A stretch of 64,000 nucleotides of DNA from Anaerobacterium chartisolvens (GCF_003337415.1 NZ_QPJT01000018.1:35383-99382); one strand, 5' to 3'; positions 36,986-46,609 are shown, numbered from the stretch's first letter. The notes: generated by a model from the letters alone, not told the origin. Made by a program: numbers and translations.

Positions 36986-37723
36986 ATGATAGTTGTATTA
37001 AGAAAAAGCAATATTGCACTGGTAATTTTAATTTTGTTGCTCTCAATAGCCATATACAGCCTTAATGTAAATGGCGGCGATGCTGTTTCCACAACAGGCG
37101 AGGCAGCGGAGAAGGCGGGGAAGACAGTGCTTCTGGACCCGGGGCATGGGGGGGAGGACCCCGGAGCGGTAAGCGATTACAGCGGGATTAAGGAAAAGGA
37201 CATCAGCTTAAGTATTGCTCTGAAAGCAAAAGAGCTTTTGGAGGCGGAGGGGTATAAGGTTTTAATGACCAGAGCCGAAGACAGGCTGGAATATTCGCCG
37301 GATACCACCAGTGTTACACAGAAAAGGAAGCAGGACTTAACCAGAAGAAAAAAAATGATGGATGAGGCAGGCGCTGATATTGTTGTCAGCATACATCTCA
37401 ATAAATTTCCCCAGACTCAGTATTCGGGGGCTCAGGTTTTCTACCCGCACAATTCTCCTGAAAGCCAGAAATTGGCGGTGTCAATACAAAAATCCGTTAA
37501 AGATATAGTAGATCCCAATAATAAAAGAGAGGCTCTTGTAAAGGGAAAAGCAAACGAGCTTCCTATAATAATTTTAAGAGATGTCAAGACTACCACCGCA
37601 ATTATAGAGTGCGGCTTCCTGTCAAACCCCGACGAGGAAAAGCTGCTGGCGACAAAGGAGCATCAGGATAAGCTTTCTGCGGCAGTAGCGGACGGGGTGA
37701 AAAAATATTTTGTAGCCAAATAG
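36986..37723 (+). CDS. cwlD: N-acetylmuramoyl-L-alanine amidase CwlD-like
   Basis: A 245-residue zinc amidase of the Amidase_3 family with one N-terminal signal/anchor segment (NIALVILILLLSIAIYSL). Zinc and catalytic motifs: VLLDPGHGGEDPGA, the SIHLNKFP histidine, and IIECGFLSNPDE with the catalytic glutamate. CwlD removes peptide side chains from spore-cortex peptidoglycan to allow muramic-delta-lactam formation; the length and signal-anchor form fit it, though a vegetative paralogue is possible. I start at ATG 36986; the frame is open further upstream but overlaps the preceding gene. It converges on the ABC-F gene 18 nt away. Confidence 0.88.
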   Translation: MIVVLRKSNIALVILILLLSIAIYSLNVNGGDAVSTTGEAAEKAGKTVLLDPGHGGEDPGAVSDYSGIKEKDISLSIALKAKELLEAEGYKVLMTRAEDRLEYSPDTTSVTQKRKQDLTRRKKMMDEAGADIVVSIHLNKFPQTQYSGAQVFYPHNSPESQKLAVSIQKSVKDIVDPNNKREALVKGKANELPIIILRDVKTTTAIIECGFLSNPDEEKLLATKEHQDKLSAAVADGVKKYFVAK

Positions 37724-37741
37724 CAGGGCAGGGAGGCAGCC

Positions 37742-39685
37742 TCAGCCGGGGAAACTTGATTTTTCGCTTGCCAGTGCTTCCCACAGCTCATACAGCTCTT
37801 CCAGACTTGAGTTCAAAGCTTGCTGCTCGCTGTGAAGCTCAGTCAGCCTTATGTGGTCGGCGGAGGTATCTTCCGACACCATTTCAAGCTCAAGCTGGTG
37901 CAGGCGGGACTCTGTTTTTTCTATTTGCTGCTCTGTTTCACCCAACTGCCGTTCCAGTTTCCGCAGCCTGGCCTTTTCCTCCTTTACGGCCAGGCGCTCA
38001 AGCTTGGAGGCGGAAGCTTTGGGTTCGTGTGCCTTTTCCGCGGCACTGCTTTTGAGCCTGCCCTTATATTCCTGAAAGGAAAGGTAATTGCCGGAATAAT
38101 CCTTTAAGCAGACATCATCAAACTCAAGTATCCTTGTGGAGAGCTTGTTTATAAAATACCTGTCGTGGGACACTGCAAGTATTGTACCCTCAAAGCTTTG
38201 AAGAGCTTCCTCAAGCACCTCTCTTGAATTTATATCCAGATGATTGGTAGGCTCGTCAAGTATTAAAAAATTGGCCCCCGACAGCATAAGCTTAACCAGA
38301 GACACCCTGCTTTTTTCTCCTCCGCTCAACACCGATACAGGCTTTAATATGTCCTCCCCCTTAAATAGGAATGCAGCAAGAGTAGTTCTTATCTGTGTCT
38401 GAGTAAGTTTTTCATTTGAATCCCACACCTCGTCTATTACCGTGTTTCCTTCATCAAGATTCTCCTGCTCCTGATCATAATAACCGATATATACATTGTG
38501 CCCGTATCCGAACTCACCCGAGGTCTTACTAAGCTTTCCCGTCAGTACCTTAAGAAGCGTTGACTTGCCGCACCCGTTGGGGCCCAGAACAAAGACCCGT
38601 TCCTGATTTCTTATACGGAAGCTTATATCCTTAAAAAGGGGCTTTCCGGGGTATTCCTTTGAAAGCCTTTCCACGGATAATATGTCATTTCCGCTTGTTA
38701 TGCCTGTTTTAAAGCTTATTTTTATTTTTCCCGGCAAAGCCTTGGGCTTGTCTATTTTCTCCATTCTGTCTATGGCTTTTTGCCTGCTTTCAGCGGCTAC
38801 TATATTTTTTTCTCTGTTCCATCTTTTCTGCTGCTCTATAAAGGCTTCCATCCTTTCGATCTCCTTTTGCTGGAGCTCGTAGTGCCTTTGCTGAATTTCC
38901 ATATCCACCGATTTTTGCTTTATATATGAGGTATAGCTGCTATTATACATTTTGCAGAAGCAGTTTTCCAGCTCAAGGGTTTTATTGGTAACCGCGTCTA
39001 AAAAGTACCTGTCATGAGAAATAAGGAGCACAGTGCTGCGGCAGCCCTTTAAAAAGCTTTCAAGCCACTCTAGGGCATTTATATCAAGGTGGTTTGTGGG
39101 CTCGTCAAGCAGAAGCAGATCGGGCTCCTCAAGAAGCAGCCTTGCCAGAGATAAGCGGGTCTTTTGGCCTCCGCTCAAGGTGTGTATTTTTGTATTCCAT
39201 TGCTCCTCGGAAAATCCCAGTCCCTTTAACACTCCCTTTATTCTGCTGTTATATTCATATCCTCCCGACCGGGTAAATTTGTCCGTTACAGAAGAATACT
39301 CCTTCATGAGCGATGATAGGCGTACCTGCCCCTCATCTGTTTTATTGGTTCCGGCTATGCTAATTTCGTTTTCAAGCTCCTTGAGCCTTTTTTCCATGTC
39401 TGTAAGGGCAGAATAGGCCGACATCAATTCCTCCCATATGGTGCTTGAGGAATCAAGGCCTGAATTTTGCTCAAGATACCCTATTTTTTTATCCTTGGAT
39501 ATATAAATATTGCCGCTGTCGGGCTGAATTACGCCGCAGATAATCTTAAAAAGAGTAGATTTTCCTGCGCCGTTTACGCCCACTATCCCCACCTTATCGG
39601 ACTGCTGTACGCTGAAGCTGATATCCTCAATTATTTTTGTTGTACCAAAGGATAACGATATATTGTCACAGTTTAAAACTATCAT
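37742..39685 (-). CDS. ABC-F family ATPase (YdiF/Uup-like)
   Basis: A 647-residue soluble protein with two ABC ATPase domains and no membrane domain. First domain: GVNGAGKST, LSGGQKTRLSLARLLLEE, LLLDEPTNHLD. Second: GPNGCGKST, LSGGEKSRVSLVKLM, LILDEPTNHLD. The linker between them and a C-terminal charged coiled coil (~550-640) are typical of YdiF/Uup. Members act on ribosomes, as translation factors or in antibiotic protection; this one cannot be assigned to a resistance class from sequence. Monocistronic and divergent from rex. Confidence 0.93.
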   Translation of the reverse strand: MIVLNCDNISLSFGTTKIIEDISFSVQQSDKVGIVGVNGAGKSTLFKIICGVIQPDSGNIYISKDKKIGYLEQNSGLDSSSTIWEELMSAYSALTDMEKRLKELENEISIAGTNKTDEGQVRLSSLMKEYSSVTDKFTRSGGYEYNSRIKGVLKGLGFSEEQWNTKIHTLSGGQKTRLSLARLLLEEPDLLLLDEPTNHLDINALEWLESFLKGCRSTVLLISHDRYFLDAVTNKTLELENCFCKMYNSSYTSYIKQKSVDMEIQQRHYELQQKEIERMEAFIEQQKRWNREKNIVAAESRQKAIDRMEKIDKPKALPGKIKISFKTGITSGNDILSVERLSKEYPGKPLFKDISFRIRNQERVFVLGPNGCGKSTLLKVLTGKLSKTSGEFGYGHNVYIGYYDQEQENLDEGNTVIDEVWDSNEKLTQTQIRTTLAAFLFKGEDILKPVSVLSGGEKSRVSLVKLMLSGANFLILDEPTNHLDINSREVLEEALQSFEGTILAVSHDRYFINKLSTRILEFDDVCLKDYSGNYLSFQEYKGRLKSSAAEKAHEPKASASKLERLAVKEEKARLRKLERQLGETEQQIEKTESRLHQLELEMVSEDTSADHIRLTELHSEQQALNSSLEELYELWEALASEKSSFPG

Positions 39686-39784
39686 CAGATATTACACCTC
39701 AAAAATAACTAATAAGCAGAATACTGCTGCAAGCGGAGTACTGCTGCAAGGCAATTATAACAAAAAACTCATGGGGCGGCAATA

Positions 39785-39814
39785 TTGACAATAAAATAAC
39801 AATAGTGGTATAAT
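39785..39814 (+). promoter_or_regulatory. rex promoter with overlapping Rex autoregulatory site
   Basis: -35 TTGACA (39785-39790), an 18-nt spacer and -10 TATAAT (39809-39814). The 18-mer TTGACAATAAAATAACAA (39785-39802) matches 11 of 14 defined positions of the Rex consensus and covers the -35 box, consistent with autoregulation. Just upstream (39721-39752) a ~17-bp TACTGCTGCAAG-containing unit is present twice in tandem. Confidence 0.65.
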
Positions 39815-39890
39815 CTCTATACCAAAAGGTGGATGTATACAGTATTTTTACAGGTATTCAGACTGAATTTTATCTTTAAGGGGGATGTTC

Positions 39891-40550
39891 ATGAGTCTTA
39901 AAAAAAAGGTTTCCATGGCAGTTGTTAGGCGTCTTCCCAGGTATTACAGGTATCTTGCCGATTTGCTTAAATTGGATATAACAAGGATTTCATCCAAAGA
40001 GCTTAGTATGAGGATGGGCATTACCGCTTCGCAGATCCGTCAGGATTTAAATTGTTTCGGAGGATTTGGACAGCAGGGATATGGCTATAATGTGGAGTTT
40101 TTGTATAATGAAATTGGCAACATAATGGGTCTGAATAACAGGTATCAAACAATAATAATAGGATCAGGGCATATGGGAAAGGCCCTTGCCAACTATGAAA
40201 ACTTTGAGAAAAGGGGCTTTAAGCTGGTTGGTATTTTCGATATAAACCCCGAAGTGGTGGGAGGAAGCATTAAAGACATACAGATATATCATATTGATAC
40301 TCTCGAGGAGTATGTAAAGACAGAAAGGGTTGATATCGCAATACTTTCAGTGCCTTATGAGCAGACACCTCTTGTTGCGGACAGGGTGGCAAGGCTTGGA
40401 ATCAAAGGGCTGTGGAACTTTTCCCCCATGGATTTAAAGCTTCCGTATGGGGACATAGTTATAGAAAATGTCCACCTTAGCGACGGTCTGATGGTGCTTG
40501 GGTATAATATGAACCAAAAGATGTTAAGCAGTAAAAAAACAGGAGACTAA
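39891..40550 (+). CDS. rex: Redox-sensing transcriptional repressor Rex
   Basis: Represses fermentative and respiratory genes until NADH displaces it from DNA. It is 219 residues long. Residues 1-80 are a winged helix (RLPRYYRYLADL, MGITASQIRQDLNCFGGFGQ), and ~85-215 a Rossmann domain with the NAD motif IIIGSGHMGKAL and the C-terminal swap helix. ATG 39891 has AAGGGGG 6 nt upstream; the earlier ATG 39885 abuts it. Matching operator sequences are seen at its own promoter and at gap. Confidence 0.96.
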   Translation: MSLKKKVSMAVVRRLPRYYRYLADLLKLDITRISSKELSMRMGITASQIRQDLNCFGGFGQQGYGYNVEFLYNEIGNIMGLNNRYQTIIIGSGHMGKALANYENFEKRGFKLVGIFDINPEVVGGSIKDIQIYHIDTLEEYVKTERVDIAILSVPYEQTPLVADRVARLGIKGLWNFSPMDLKLPYGDIVIENVHLSDGLMVLGYNMNQKMLSSKKTGD

Positions 40551-40556
40551 AGGCGC

Positions 40557-40645
40557 GGTTCAATAGGGAAACTTATTGAACCATATCCGAAACCGATACG
40601 GAAAAACAGTAGGGAGGCATTATCTCAAAAGGGATAGTGCCTCCC
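40557..40645 (+). terminator. Two successive hairpins after rex
   Basis: GGTTCAATA / TATTGAACC (40557-40582), then a 13-bp stem GGGAGGCATTATC / GATAGTGCCTCCC (40612-40645). Neither has a long T-tract, but together they are a plausible transcription stop. The following 40646-40970 holds no intact gene; short decayed open frames there may be remnants of an insertion. Confidence 0.55.
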
Positions 40646-40985
40646 TTGCATGTTGGTATAGCTTAAGCCAGTATAGCAATTCATTTCCAGTAATTATTCC
40701 GATTTAAAAACAACAATATATAGAAGATTGTTGTCTATGAAAAGACGGGTAATCCTGACGGCAGCAAGAGCCAGTGGGTGGGATATACATTATAAATTCA
40801 CACGGGTATGTGGAGATGAAAGAGAAATACGGATTGCTGGCTAAGGTATTTTTTGGTACAATAAATCTAAATAGCAGAACATTCAGACCATTATAGCCCC
40901 CTCGAATTCGACGGGTTTAAATCTTGGGATACTTAAATTACTTTGCTGCGAGGTAATTTATTTTATATGCGGGAGGATGAACGAG

Positions 40986-42005
40986 TTGGAACACGAAGAC
41001 AAAATAATTTTATATATAACAGACAGCGGCAAAGTGACTATTTCAGTTAGATTTGAAGATGATAACTTTTGGATGACGCAAAAAGCAATTGCGGATCTGT
41101 TTGAAACGGAACGGAGCGTTATAACAAAGCACCTTTCCAATATATATGAGGAAGAAGAATTAGACAAGAATGCAACTTGTGCAAAATTTGCACAAGTTCA
41201 AATTGAAGGCAGCCGTGAGATTTCGAGGTTAGTGGATTTCTATAACCTTGATGCAATAATAGCAGTTGGATACCGTGTTAATTCAAAAAAAGCAACCCGA
41301 TTCCGTCAATGGGGGACCAAAACGCTTCACGAGTATATTCAAAAGGGCTTTGTCTTAAATGATGAGCTTCTGAAAAACGGCAAGCCTTTCGGCAAGGATT
41401 ATTTTGATGAGTTGCTGGAGCGCATCCGTGAGATACGAGCCAGTGAGCGGAGAGCATATCAAAAGATTGCTGATGTGTTTGAGCAGTGCAGTTACGATTA
41501 TGATAAAAACAGCAACCTGACTCGAGAGTTTTATGCCTTTGTGCAGAATAAACTCCATTATGCCATAACAGGCAAAACCGCAGCAGAGTTGATTGCTGAG
41601 AGAGTCAATCTTGAGCATCCCACAATGGGGTTAACTACTTGGAAAGCAGCTCCGGATGGAAAAATCATTAAGCAAGATGTATCGGTTGCGAAAAACTATC
41701 TTAACGAAAAGGAACTTTCACGAATGAACCGAATCGTGACAATGTTCATTGACTATGCGGAATTAATGGCAGAGGATGAAGTGCTGATGAGCATGGCAGA
41801 CTGGCTTGGGGAAACAGATAATTTTTTGAAAAACAACCGCAGGAAAGTCCTTGAGGGCAGAGGAACAGTTTCTCATGATGATGCGGTAAAAAAAGCTGAG
41901 GAAATTTACAAGCAATTCCGAATTCGGCAGGATAAGAATTATATTTCGCAGTTTGACAAAGAGATGTTCAAATATCTGAAAGGTGAAACAGATAAGGATG
42001 AGTAG
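40986..42005 (+). CDS. rhuM: RhuM family protein
   Basis: A ~339-residue protein matching the RhuM (virulence protein) family: IILYITDSGKVTISVRFEDD and WMTQKAIADLFETERSVITK near the start, IIAVGYRVNSKKATRFRQWG, then FYAFVQNKLHYAITGKTAAE. RhuM proteins are full-length, putatively DNA-binding proteins often found in mobile and defence regions; their activity is not known. GGGAGG abuts ATG 40977, so TTG 40986 (9 nt away) is likely the real start, with ATG as the alternative. It sits alone between rex and the aro genes, its flanks look decayed, and an acquired gene is the simplest reading. A 29-codon frame (42007-42096) follows without clear identity. Confidence 0.85.
   Translation: MEHEDKIILYITDSGKVTISVRFEDDNFWMTQKAIADLFETERSVITKHLSNIYEEEELDKNATCAKFAQVQIEGSREISRLVDFYNLDAIIAVGYRVNSKKATRFRQWGTKTLHEYIQKGFVLNDELLKNGKPFGKDYFDELLERIREIRASERRAYQKIADVFEQCSYDYDKNSNLTREFYAFVQNKLHYAITGKTAAELIAERVNLEHPTMGLTTWKAAPDGKIIKQDVSVAKNYLNEKELSRMNRIVTMFIDYAELMAEDEVLMSMADWLGETDNFLKNNRRKVLEGRGTVSHDDAVKKAEEIYKQFRIRQDKNYISQFDKEMFKYLKGETDKDE
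41174..41198. repeat. 25-bp perfect palindrome inside rhuM
   Basis: AACTTGTGCAAA, one central A, TTTGCACAAGTT: 12-bp arms without mismatch inside the coding sequence, at the codons for TCAKFAQV. It could be a binding site for the protein itself or an accident of the conserved peptide. Confidence 0.8.
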
Positions 42006-42098
42006 TGTGGATTATCTTGTTAAATACATAGACTACCGAGACATTGGGGTACTCAGTGCATTCGCAGAAGAAGAACAGAAAATAGCTGGATAACGGTA

Positions 42099-42129
42099 AA
42101 GGCAGATAGTCAAAGCTGCTATCTGCCTT
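42099..42129. terminator. Hairpin between rhuM and aroA
   Basis: AAGGCAGATAG (42099-42109) pairs perfectly with CTATCTGCCTT (42119-42129) between two convergent genes. There is no long T-tract on either strand. Confidence 0.65.
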
Positions 42130-42207
42130 GTCAAGCGCCCATGGTTTAAATTATGTCCCTATGGGAACGAACCTAAACAAAGGTCTCCTGATTTTTTGCC
42201 ACAGGGT

Positions 42208-43482
42208 CTACAGACTGCTTAAAACGCTCTGAAAATCGGGATAGGCCACCTCAAGGATTTGGGTCTTTCTTACCATGGTTTCTCCGTCGGCAACGAGCCC
42301 TGCCACAGCCATGGACATGGCTATCGCCGCGTCGTTATACCCATCCGTAACGGTGCCCTTCAGAGGCCTTCCGCCTTCAATAGCCATTCCGTCCTCGGTT
42401 TCATATGCGGCGGCGCCCATCTTGCAAAGCTCCGCAATAAGACATTTTATCCTGCCTGAGTCTTTAATCTTAAAGCCCTTCAAATCCTTTATTACGGTAG
42501 TGCCCTCAGCCATACAGGCCGCAATGGCTATAACAGGTATTTCATCTATCAGGCGCGGTATGAGGCTTCCTTCAATTACAGTGGCTTTTAGAGGGGAAGA
42601 GGTTACTGTGATATCCGACACCTCTTCATTATTTACGGTGTGCTTGTTAAGCAGCTCTATTTTTGCACCCATAGATTTATACACATCCAATATGCCTGTT
42701 CTTGTAGGGTTTACTCCAACATTTCTTATAGTTATATCCGAGTTGAGAACTATTAAGCCTGCCGTAATAAAATACGCGGCTATGGATATATCTCCCGGTA
42801 TATGAATATGCTGTCCATACAGCTCGCCTGTTTTGCGGGATGAAACCTTAAGACCGTCTACCTTTATATTTGCGCCGAAATAGTTAAGCATAAGCTCAGA
42901 GTGATCTCTGGACTTTACAGCCTCAACAACGCTGGTTCTATCATCGGAGTATAGTCCTGCAATTAGAATGGGAGATTTTATAAATGTCTCAAACCTCGAC
43001 GGCTCATAAGTAATTCCGTGGAGCTTTGAAGGCATTATATTGAGAGGACAGATATTTCCGTCGCCCCTGCCGCTTATAATAGCGCCCATCTGCCTTAAAG
43101 GGTTCAATACCATGCTCATGTTTTTTTTAGCAGAGGAAACGTCTCTGGTAATAGAGGAGGGAAAACGCTGTCCCACAAGCGAACCCAGAAGAAGTCTTAT
43201 AGTGGTGCCAGATCTTCCGGCATTAAGCATTACCGGGGAGGCCTTAAGTCCGTAAAGCCCCCTGCCCGAAATTTTAACCCTGCTGTCTGAAAGAATTTGT
43301 ATTCCCACCTGCATACGCCTGAAGCAGTCTATGGTATTTAAACAGTCCTCACTCATTGAAAGTCCCGAGATTTCAGTGGTGCCCTTTGCAAGCGAACCAA
43401 ACATTATGGCCCTCTGCGATATGGACTTATCCCCCGGCAATGTAATTTCGCCTCTTAAAGAGTTTCTTTGCTCAATTAACAC
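42208..43482 (-). CDS. aroA: 3-phosphoshikimate 1-carboxyvinyltransferase (EPSP synthase)
   Basis: Joins shikimate 3-phosphate and PEP in the shikimate pathway. It is 424 residues long with LPGDKSISQRAIMFGSLAKG, NAGRSGTTIRLLLG and ESKSRDHSE-like VVEAVKSRDHSELML, plus the DEIPVIAIAACMAEGTT region. GTG 43482 has GGGGGAA 8 nt upstream. It is the third gene of an aroF-tyrA-aroA operon on the minus strand. The tight spacing indicates co-transcription for aromatic amino-acid synthesis. Confidence 0.96.
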   Translation of the reverse strand: MLIEQRNSLRGEITLPGDKSISQRAIMFGSLAKGTTEISGLSMSEDCLNTIDCFRRMQVGIQILSDSRVKISGRGLYGLKASPVMLNAGRSGTTIRLLLGSLVGQRFPSSITRDVSSAKKNMSMVLNPLRQMGAIISGRGDGNICPLNIMPSKLHGITYEPSRFETFIKSPILIAGLYSDDRTSVVEAVKSRDHSELMLNYFGANIKVDGLKVSSRKTGELYGQHIHIPGDISIAAYFITAGLIVLNSDITIRNVGVNPTRTGILDVYKSMGAKIELLNKHTVNNEEVSDITVTSSPLKATVIEGSLIPRLIDEIPVIAIAACMAEGTTVIKDLKGFKIKDSGRIKCLIAELCKMGAAAYETEDGMAIEGGRPLKGTVTDGYNDAAIAMSMAVAGLVADGETMVRKTQILEVAYPDFQSVLSSL

Positions 43483-43505
43483 CTATTACGTTCCCCCATT
43501 CATTT

Positions 43506-44639
43506 TCAATTACTCTTATATACTTTATAACCTTTTTCAGCCAATAAATCAAATGAAATATTTACACTTTTTGAATCGGGCAATGTAATTTTTAAGCATC
43601 CTTGTTCAAATTCTCTGTTGTTTGAGACGTTGATATTTTTAATATTAACCTTATTGCTGCCCAATATGGTTGCAATTTCTCCTATAATTCCCGGCTCGTC
43701 AACAACGTCAACGATGATATCGAATATAGGATTTATCAGTCCGTCCGCCGGAGACGGTATCCTTTTTACCGAGGAGAAGGAGTCTCTGTATATTTTTGCA
43801 TCCTCAAAAAAGCCGTATACGCTTTCCCTGTTCCCTTTGTCCATACTCAACTTAAAGCTGTTTAAAATGTCTATATATTGCTCTATGATCTTCCCTATTT
43901 GCTCTTTGTTGCTGGATACTATATTCTCCCACATTTCAGGGCTGGATGAGGCTATTCTTGTTATATCCCTAAAACCTCCTGCCGCCAGCATTTGCATTTT
44001 GCAGTCGGCAGAGTCGTATTTTTTCACCATGTTTACGAGGGCCGACGCTATAACATGAGGCACATGGCTTATGGTTCCCGTTACCCTGTCGTGCTCCTTT
44101 GCATCCATAAGCACAGGTATGGCGCCTATGCTCTTTACAAGCTCCGCCATCGTACCGATACAACGATCATTAGTGGATTTGGCAGGCGACAGCACATAAT
44201 ATGCATTTTCAAACAAATGGGGAAAGCTGGCGGCATAGCCCGTCTTTTCAGTCCCCGCCATTGGATGCCCCCCTATAAAGGCAGGGGGATTGGGCATACT
44301 GTCGATATGCTCGGCTATTTCTGCCTTTGTGCTGCCCACATCTGTTATTATGCATTCCCTGCTTACTTTTTCAGAGATAATGTCAAGGTATTCGATTGCC
44401 ATTTTAACGGGTGTGCAAATAAATATTATATCCGATTCATAAACATAGCTGTTCAGCTCATTGAAGCCTCTTGAAATTGTTCCCTCACTAATTGCCTGCT
44501 CTACTGAAGCCATGTTTCTGTTTATACCTGTTATATCGCATATCCCCATACGTCTGAAAGCCTTTGCAAGAGAGCCTCCTATCAGTCCTAAGCCTATAAT
44601 CGATATTTTTTTGCCACAAAAAATTGAATTATTCGCCAT
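43506..44639 (-). CDS. tyrA: Prephenate dehydrogenase with ACT domain
   Basis: Oxidative decarboxylation of prephenate to 4-hydroxyphenylpyruvate for tyrosine. It is 377 residues long: N-terminal NAD-binding ISIIGLGLIGGSLAKAFRR, the catalytic-region GGHPMAGTEKTGY and the TISHVPHVIASALVN histidine motif, then a C-terminal ACT domain (~305-375, IFDIIVDVVDEPGIIGEIAT) that probably senses tyrosine. Its start overlaps the end of aroF by 11 nt, so the two are translationally coupled. Confidence 0.95.
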   Translation of the reverse strand: MANNSIFCGKKISIIGLGLIGGSLAKAFRRMGICDITGINRNMASVEQAISEGTISRGFNELNSYVYESDIIFICTPVKMAIEYLDIISEKVSRECIITDVGSTKAEIAEHIDSMPNPPAFIGGHPMAGTEKTGYAASFPHLFENAYYVLSPAKSTNDRCIGTMAELVKSIGAIPVLMDAKEHDRVTGTISHVPHVIASALVNMVKKYDSADCKMQMLAAGGFRDITRIASSSPEMWENIVSSNKEQIGKIIEQYIDILNSFKLSMDKGNRESVYGFFEDAKIYRDSFSSVKRIPSPADGLINPIFDIIVDVVDEPGIIGEIATILGSNKVNIKNINVSNNREFEQGCLKITLPDSKSVNISFDLLAEKGYKVYKSN

Positions 44640-45654
44640 AGTGAAATTCTCTCCCTATTATTTCGGCAATTTCGCTTATTACTTTACATAAATTGTTAAA
44701 ATCGTCAGGCTTCAACTGCTGGGCGGCATCGGAGAGTGCGCATCTGGGATTGGGGTGAACCTCTATTATCAGTCCGTCGGCGCCTGCGGCTATCGCAGCT
44801 TTTGAAAGGGGAAGAATATATTGCGATTTCCCTGCCGCGTGGCTGGGATCTACAATGATGGGGAGGTGGCTTGAGGTTTTGACAACGGGAACGGCGCTTA
44901 TATCAAGGGTGTTTCTTGTTGCGGTTTCAAATGTTCTTATTCCCCTTTCACAAAGAATGACATTGTGATTGCCTTCACTCATTATATACTCCGCCGCATT
45001 AAGCCACTCATCTATAGTGGTTGAAGGACCGCGCTTGTAGAGCACAGGCTTTTGTGAGCGGCCAACCTCTCTTAAAAGCTGAAAATTCTGAACATTTCTT
45101 GCGCCTATCTGGAACATGTCAACATACTTGTCCGCTGTTTCAACTGCCTTTTCACTTGTAACCTCGCTTATTATCAAAAGGCCTGTAGCATCCTTGGCTT
45201 CCTTTAGAAGCTTAAGTCCTTCCTCCTCAAGCCCCTGAAAGGCATAGGGCGACGTTCTGGGCTTGAAGGCTCCCCCTCTTAAAAACTGTGCGCCGGACTT
45301 TTTGACCGCAAAGGCGGCCTCCATAATCTGCTCCCTGCTTTCCACGGCGCAGGGACCCGCCATCATTACAAGCTCTTTTCCGCCTATTTTAACTCCCTGG
45401 ACATCAATAACACTGGGCTCGGGCTTGAAGGTTTTGCCCGCCAGCTTGTATGATTCTACAATGGGAACCAGCTTTTCCACTCCCGGCATAAGCTCAAGCG
45501 GCACATCACTCAATACCCTCTTATCGCCAAGTACGCCTATTATGGTTCTTTCAGTCCCCTTTGAAATATGTACTCCCAGGCCCAAAGACTCCAATACCTT
45601 TGAAATCTCCACAATCTCCTTATCCTGGGAGCCCTGCTTCATTACTATAATCAT
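44629..45654 (-). CDS. aroF: 3-deoxy-7-phosphoheptulonate synthase (DAHP synthase, AroF/AroG-beta type)
   Basis: First enzyme of the shikimate pathway, condensing PEP with erythrose 4-phosphate. It is 341 residues long. Residues 1-~75 are a ferredoxin-like regulatory domain (MIIVMKQGSQ ... VHISKG), and the catalytic barrel contains MAGPCAVESREQI, LRGGAFKPRTSPYAFQG and DPSHAAGKSQYILPL. I place the start at ATG 45654, after AGGAAGGATAG; the frame is open upstream without a site. It is the promoter-proximal gene of aroF-tyrA-aroA. Confidence 0.95.
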   Translation of the reverse strand: MIIVMKQGSQDKEIVEISKVLESLGLGVHISKGTERTIIGVLGDKRVLSDVPLELMPGVEKLVPIVESYKLAGKTFKPEPSVIDVQGVKIGGKELVMMAGPCAVESREQIMEAAFAVKKSGAQFLRGGAFKPRTSPYAFQGLEEEGLKLLKEAKDATGLLIISEVTSEKAVETADKYVDMFQIGARNVQNFQLLREVGRSQKPVLYKRGPSTTIDEWLNAAEYIMSEGNHNVILCERGIRTFETATRNTLDISAVPVVKTSSHLPIIVDPSHAAGKSQYILPLSKAAIAAGADGLIIEVHPNPRCALSDAAQQLKPDDFNNLCKVISEIAEIIGREFHYGE

Positions 45655-45803
45655 AACTATCCTTCCTTCCTGCAAAATTAATACTTTTAACCGTTTTGCC
45701 TTTAAACTTGACCGTTCTACCGTTTTACAACCGCTCTGCCCATTTAAGGCTACTTTAAATTTACAATGATACGGCGGAAATGTCAAGAAGGAGCGGCAAC
45801 CTT

Positions 45804-45838
45804 AAAAAGCTCGATTGTGAGCGGAAGCTCACAAGCTT
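45804..45838 (-). terminator. Terminator at the 3' end of the S24 repressor gene
   Basis: On the minus strand AAGCTTGTGAGC, loop TTCC, GCTCACA, a short bulge, AGCTTTTT. The hairpin overlaps the repressor's stop codon. Confidence 0.75.
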
Positions 45839-46536
45839 ATAATTACCTTTACCACCTTTCCCAGCACCTTTATGTCTATCTTGGTAATGTCAAAGAATCT
45901 GGGCTGATGATCCTTGTTGGAGCTGTCGGGCACCAGTGTAATTACCGAGTCGGTTTTATAGAACTTTTTTATTGTGGCGTTTTCACTATCCACCATGACA
46001 ACTGCTATCTCTCCGTTTTCAACCTCGTCCTGCCTCCTTACCAGAACGGTGTCGCCGTCAAAGATTCTTGAATTGTTCATGGAATCTCCCATAACCTTCA
46101 GCCCGAAATATTCTCCGCCCTTGGCCATGTCATAAGGAATATATTCATAGCCCACTATGTTCTGACATGCCGAAATAGGCTCACCGGCACGGATCAAGCC
46201 TAAAATTGGTATGGTCTTTAAGCTGCTCCGGCTGTCGGGGGATGGTATGCAGTCCTCCTCTGCGGTGTTTTTATATTCATAGCCTTGAGCCTCGCTGCTT
46301 TTAATATACCCGGGATTGTCCTCCATGAAAAAGCTTACAGGGACACCGCACGCATTTGAAATGGCTTTAATAGTAACGAAGGTAGGGTATGTCCTTCCCG
46401 ATTCTATATCACCTATATAGCTTCTGGAAATACCGGTCTTTTCGGCCAGAAGCTGCTGTGTGAGTTTAATGCCGTGCCTTTTATGGAACAATGCCCTTGC
46501 AGCCTTTATTCTCTTTCCTACATCCTTTTTATCCAA
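45829..46536 (-). CDS. CI/LexA-type repressor (XRE HTH + S24 peptidase) of the tail-particle module
   Basis: A 235-residue repressor. Residues ~8-70 are an XRE helix-turn-helix (LTQQLLAEKTGISRSYIGDI). Residues ~105-230 are an S24 autoprotease domain with cleavage site A117-G118 (LIRAGEP), nucleophile S152 (VMGDSMNNSRIFDGD) and K190 (NATIKKFYK). All elements needed for RecA-stimulated self-cleavage are present, so SOS induction is a well-founded inference. The start is TTG 46536 with GGGGTG upstream. It is divergent from the tail operon, and a matching inverted-repeat operator lies between them. Confidence 0.93.
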   Translation of the reverse strand: MDKKDVGKRIKAARALFHKRHGIKLTQQLLAEKTGISRSYIGDIESGRTYPTFVTIKAISNACGVPVSFFMEDNPGYIKSSEAQGYEYKNTAEEDCIPSPDSRSSLKTIPILGLIRAGEPISACQNIVGYEYIPYDMAKGGEYFGLKVMGDSMNNSRIFDGDTVLVRRQDEVENGEIAVVMVDSENATIKKFYKTDSVITLVPDSSNKDHQPRFFDITKIDIKVLGKVVKVIISL

Positions 46537-46609
46537 ATTAAAACACCCCGGAATTATTTTATTTGCCTTTAATTATAGTATAGTATCCCATATATAGCGT
46601 ATATTATAA

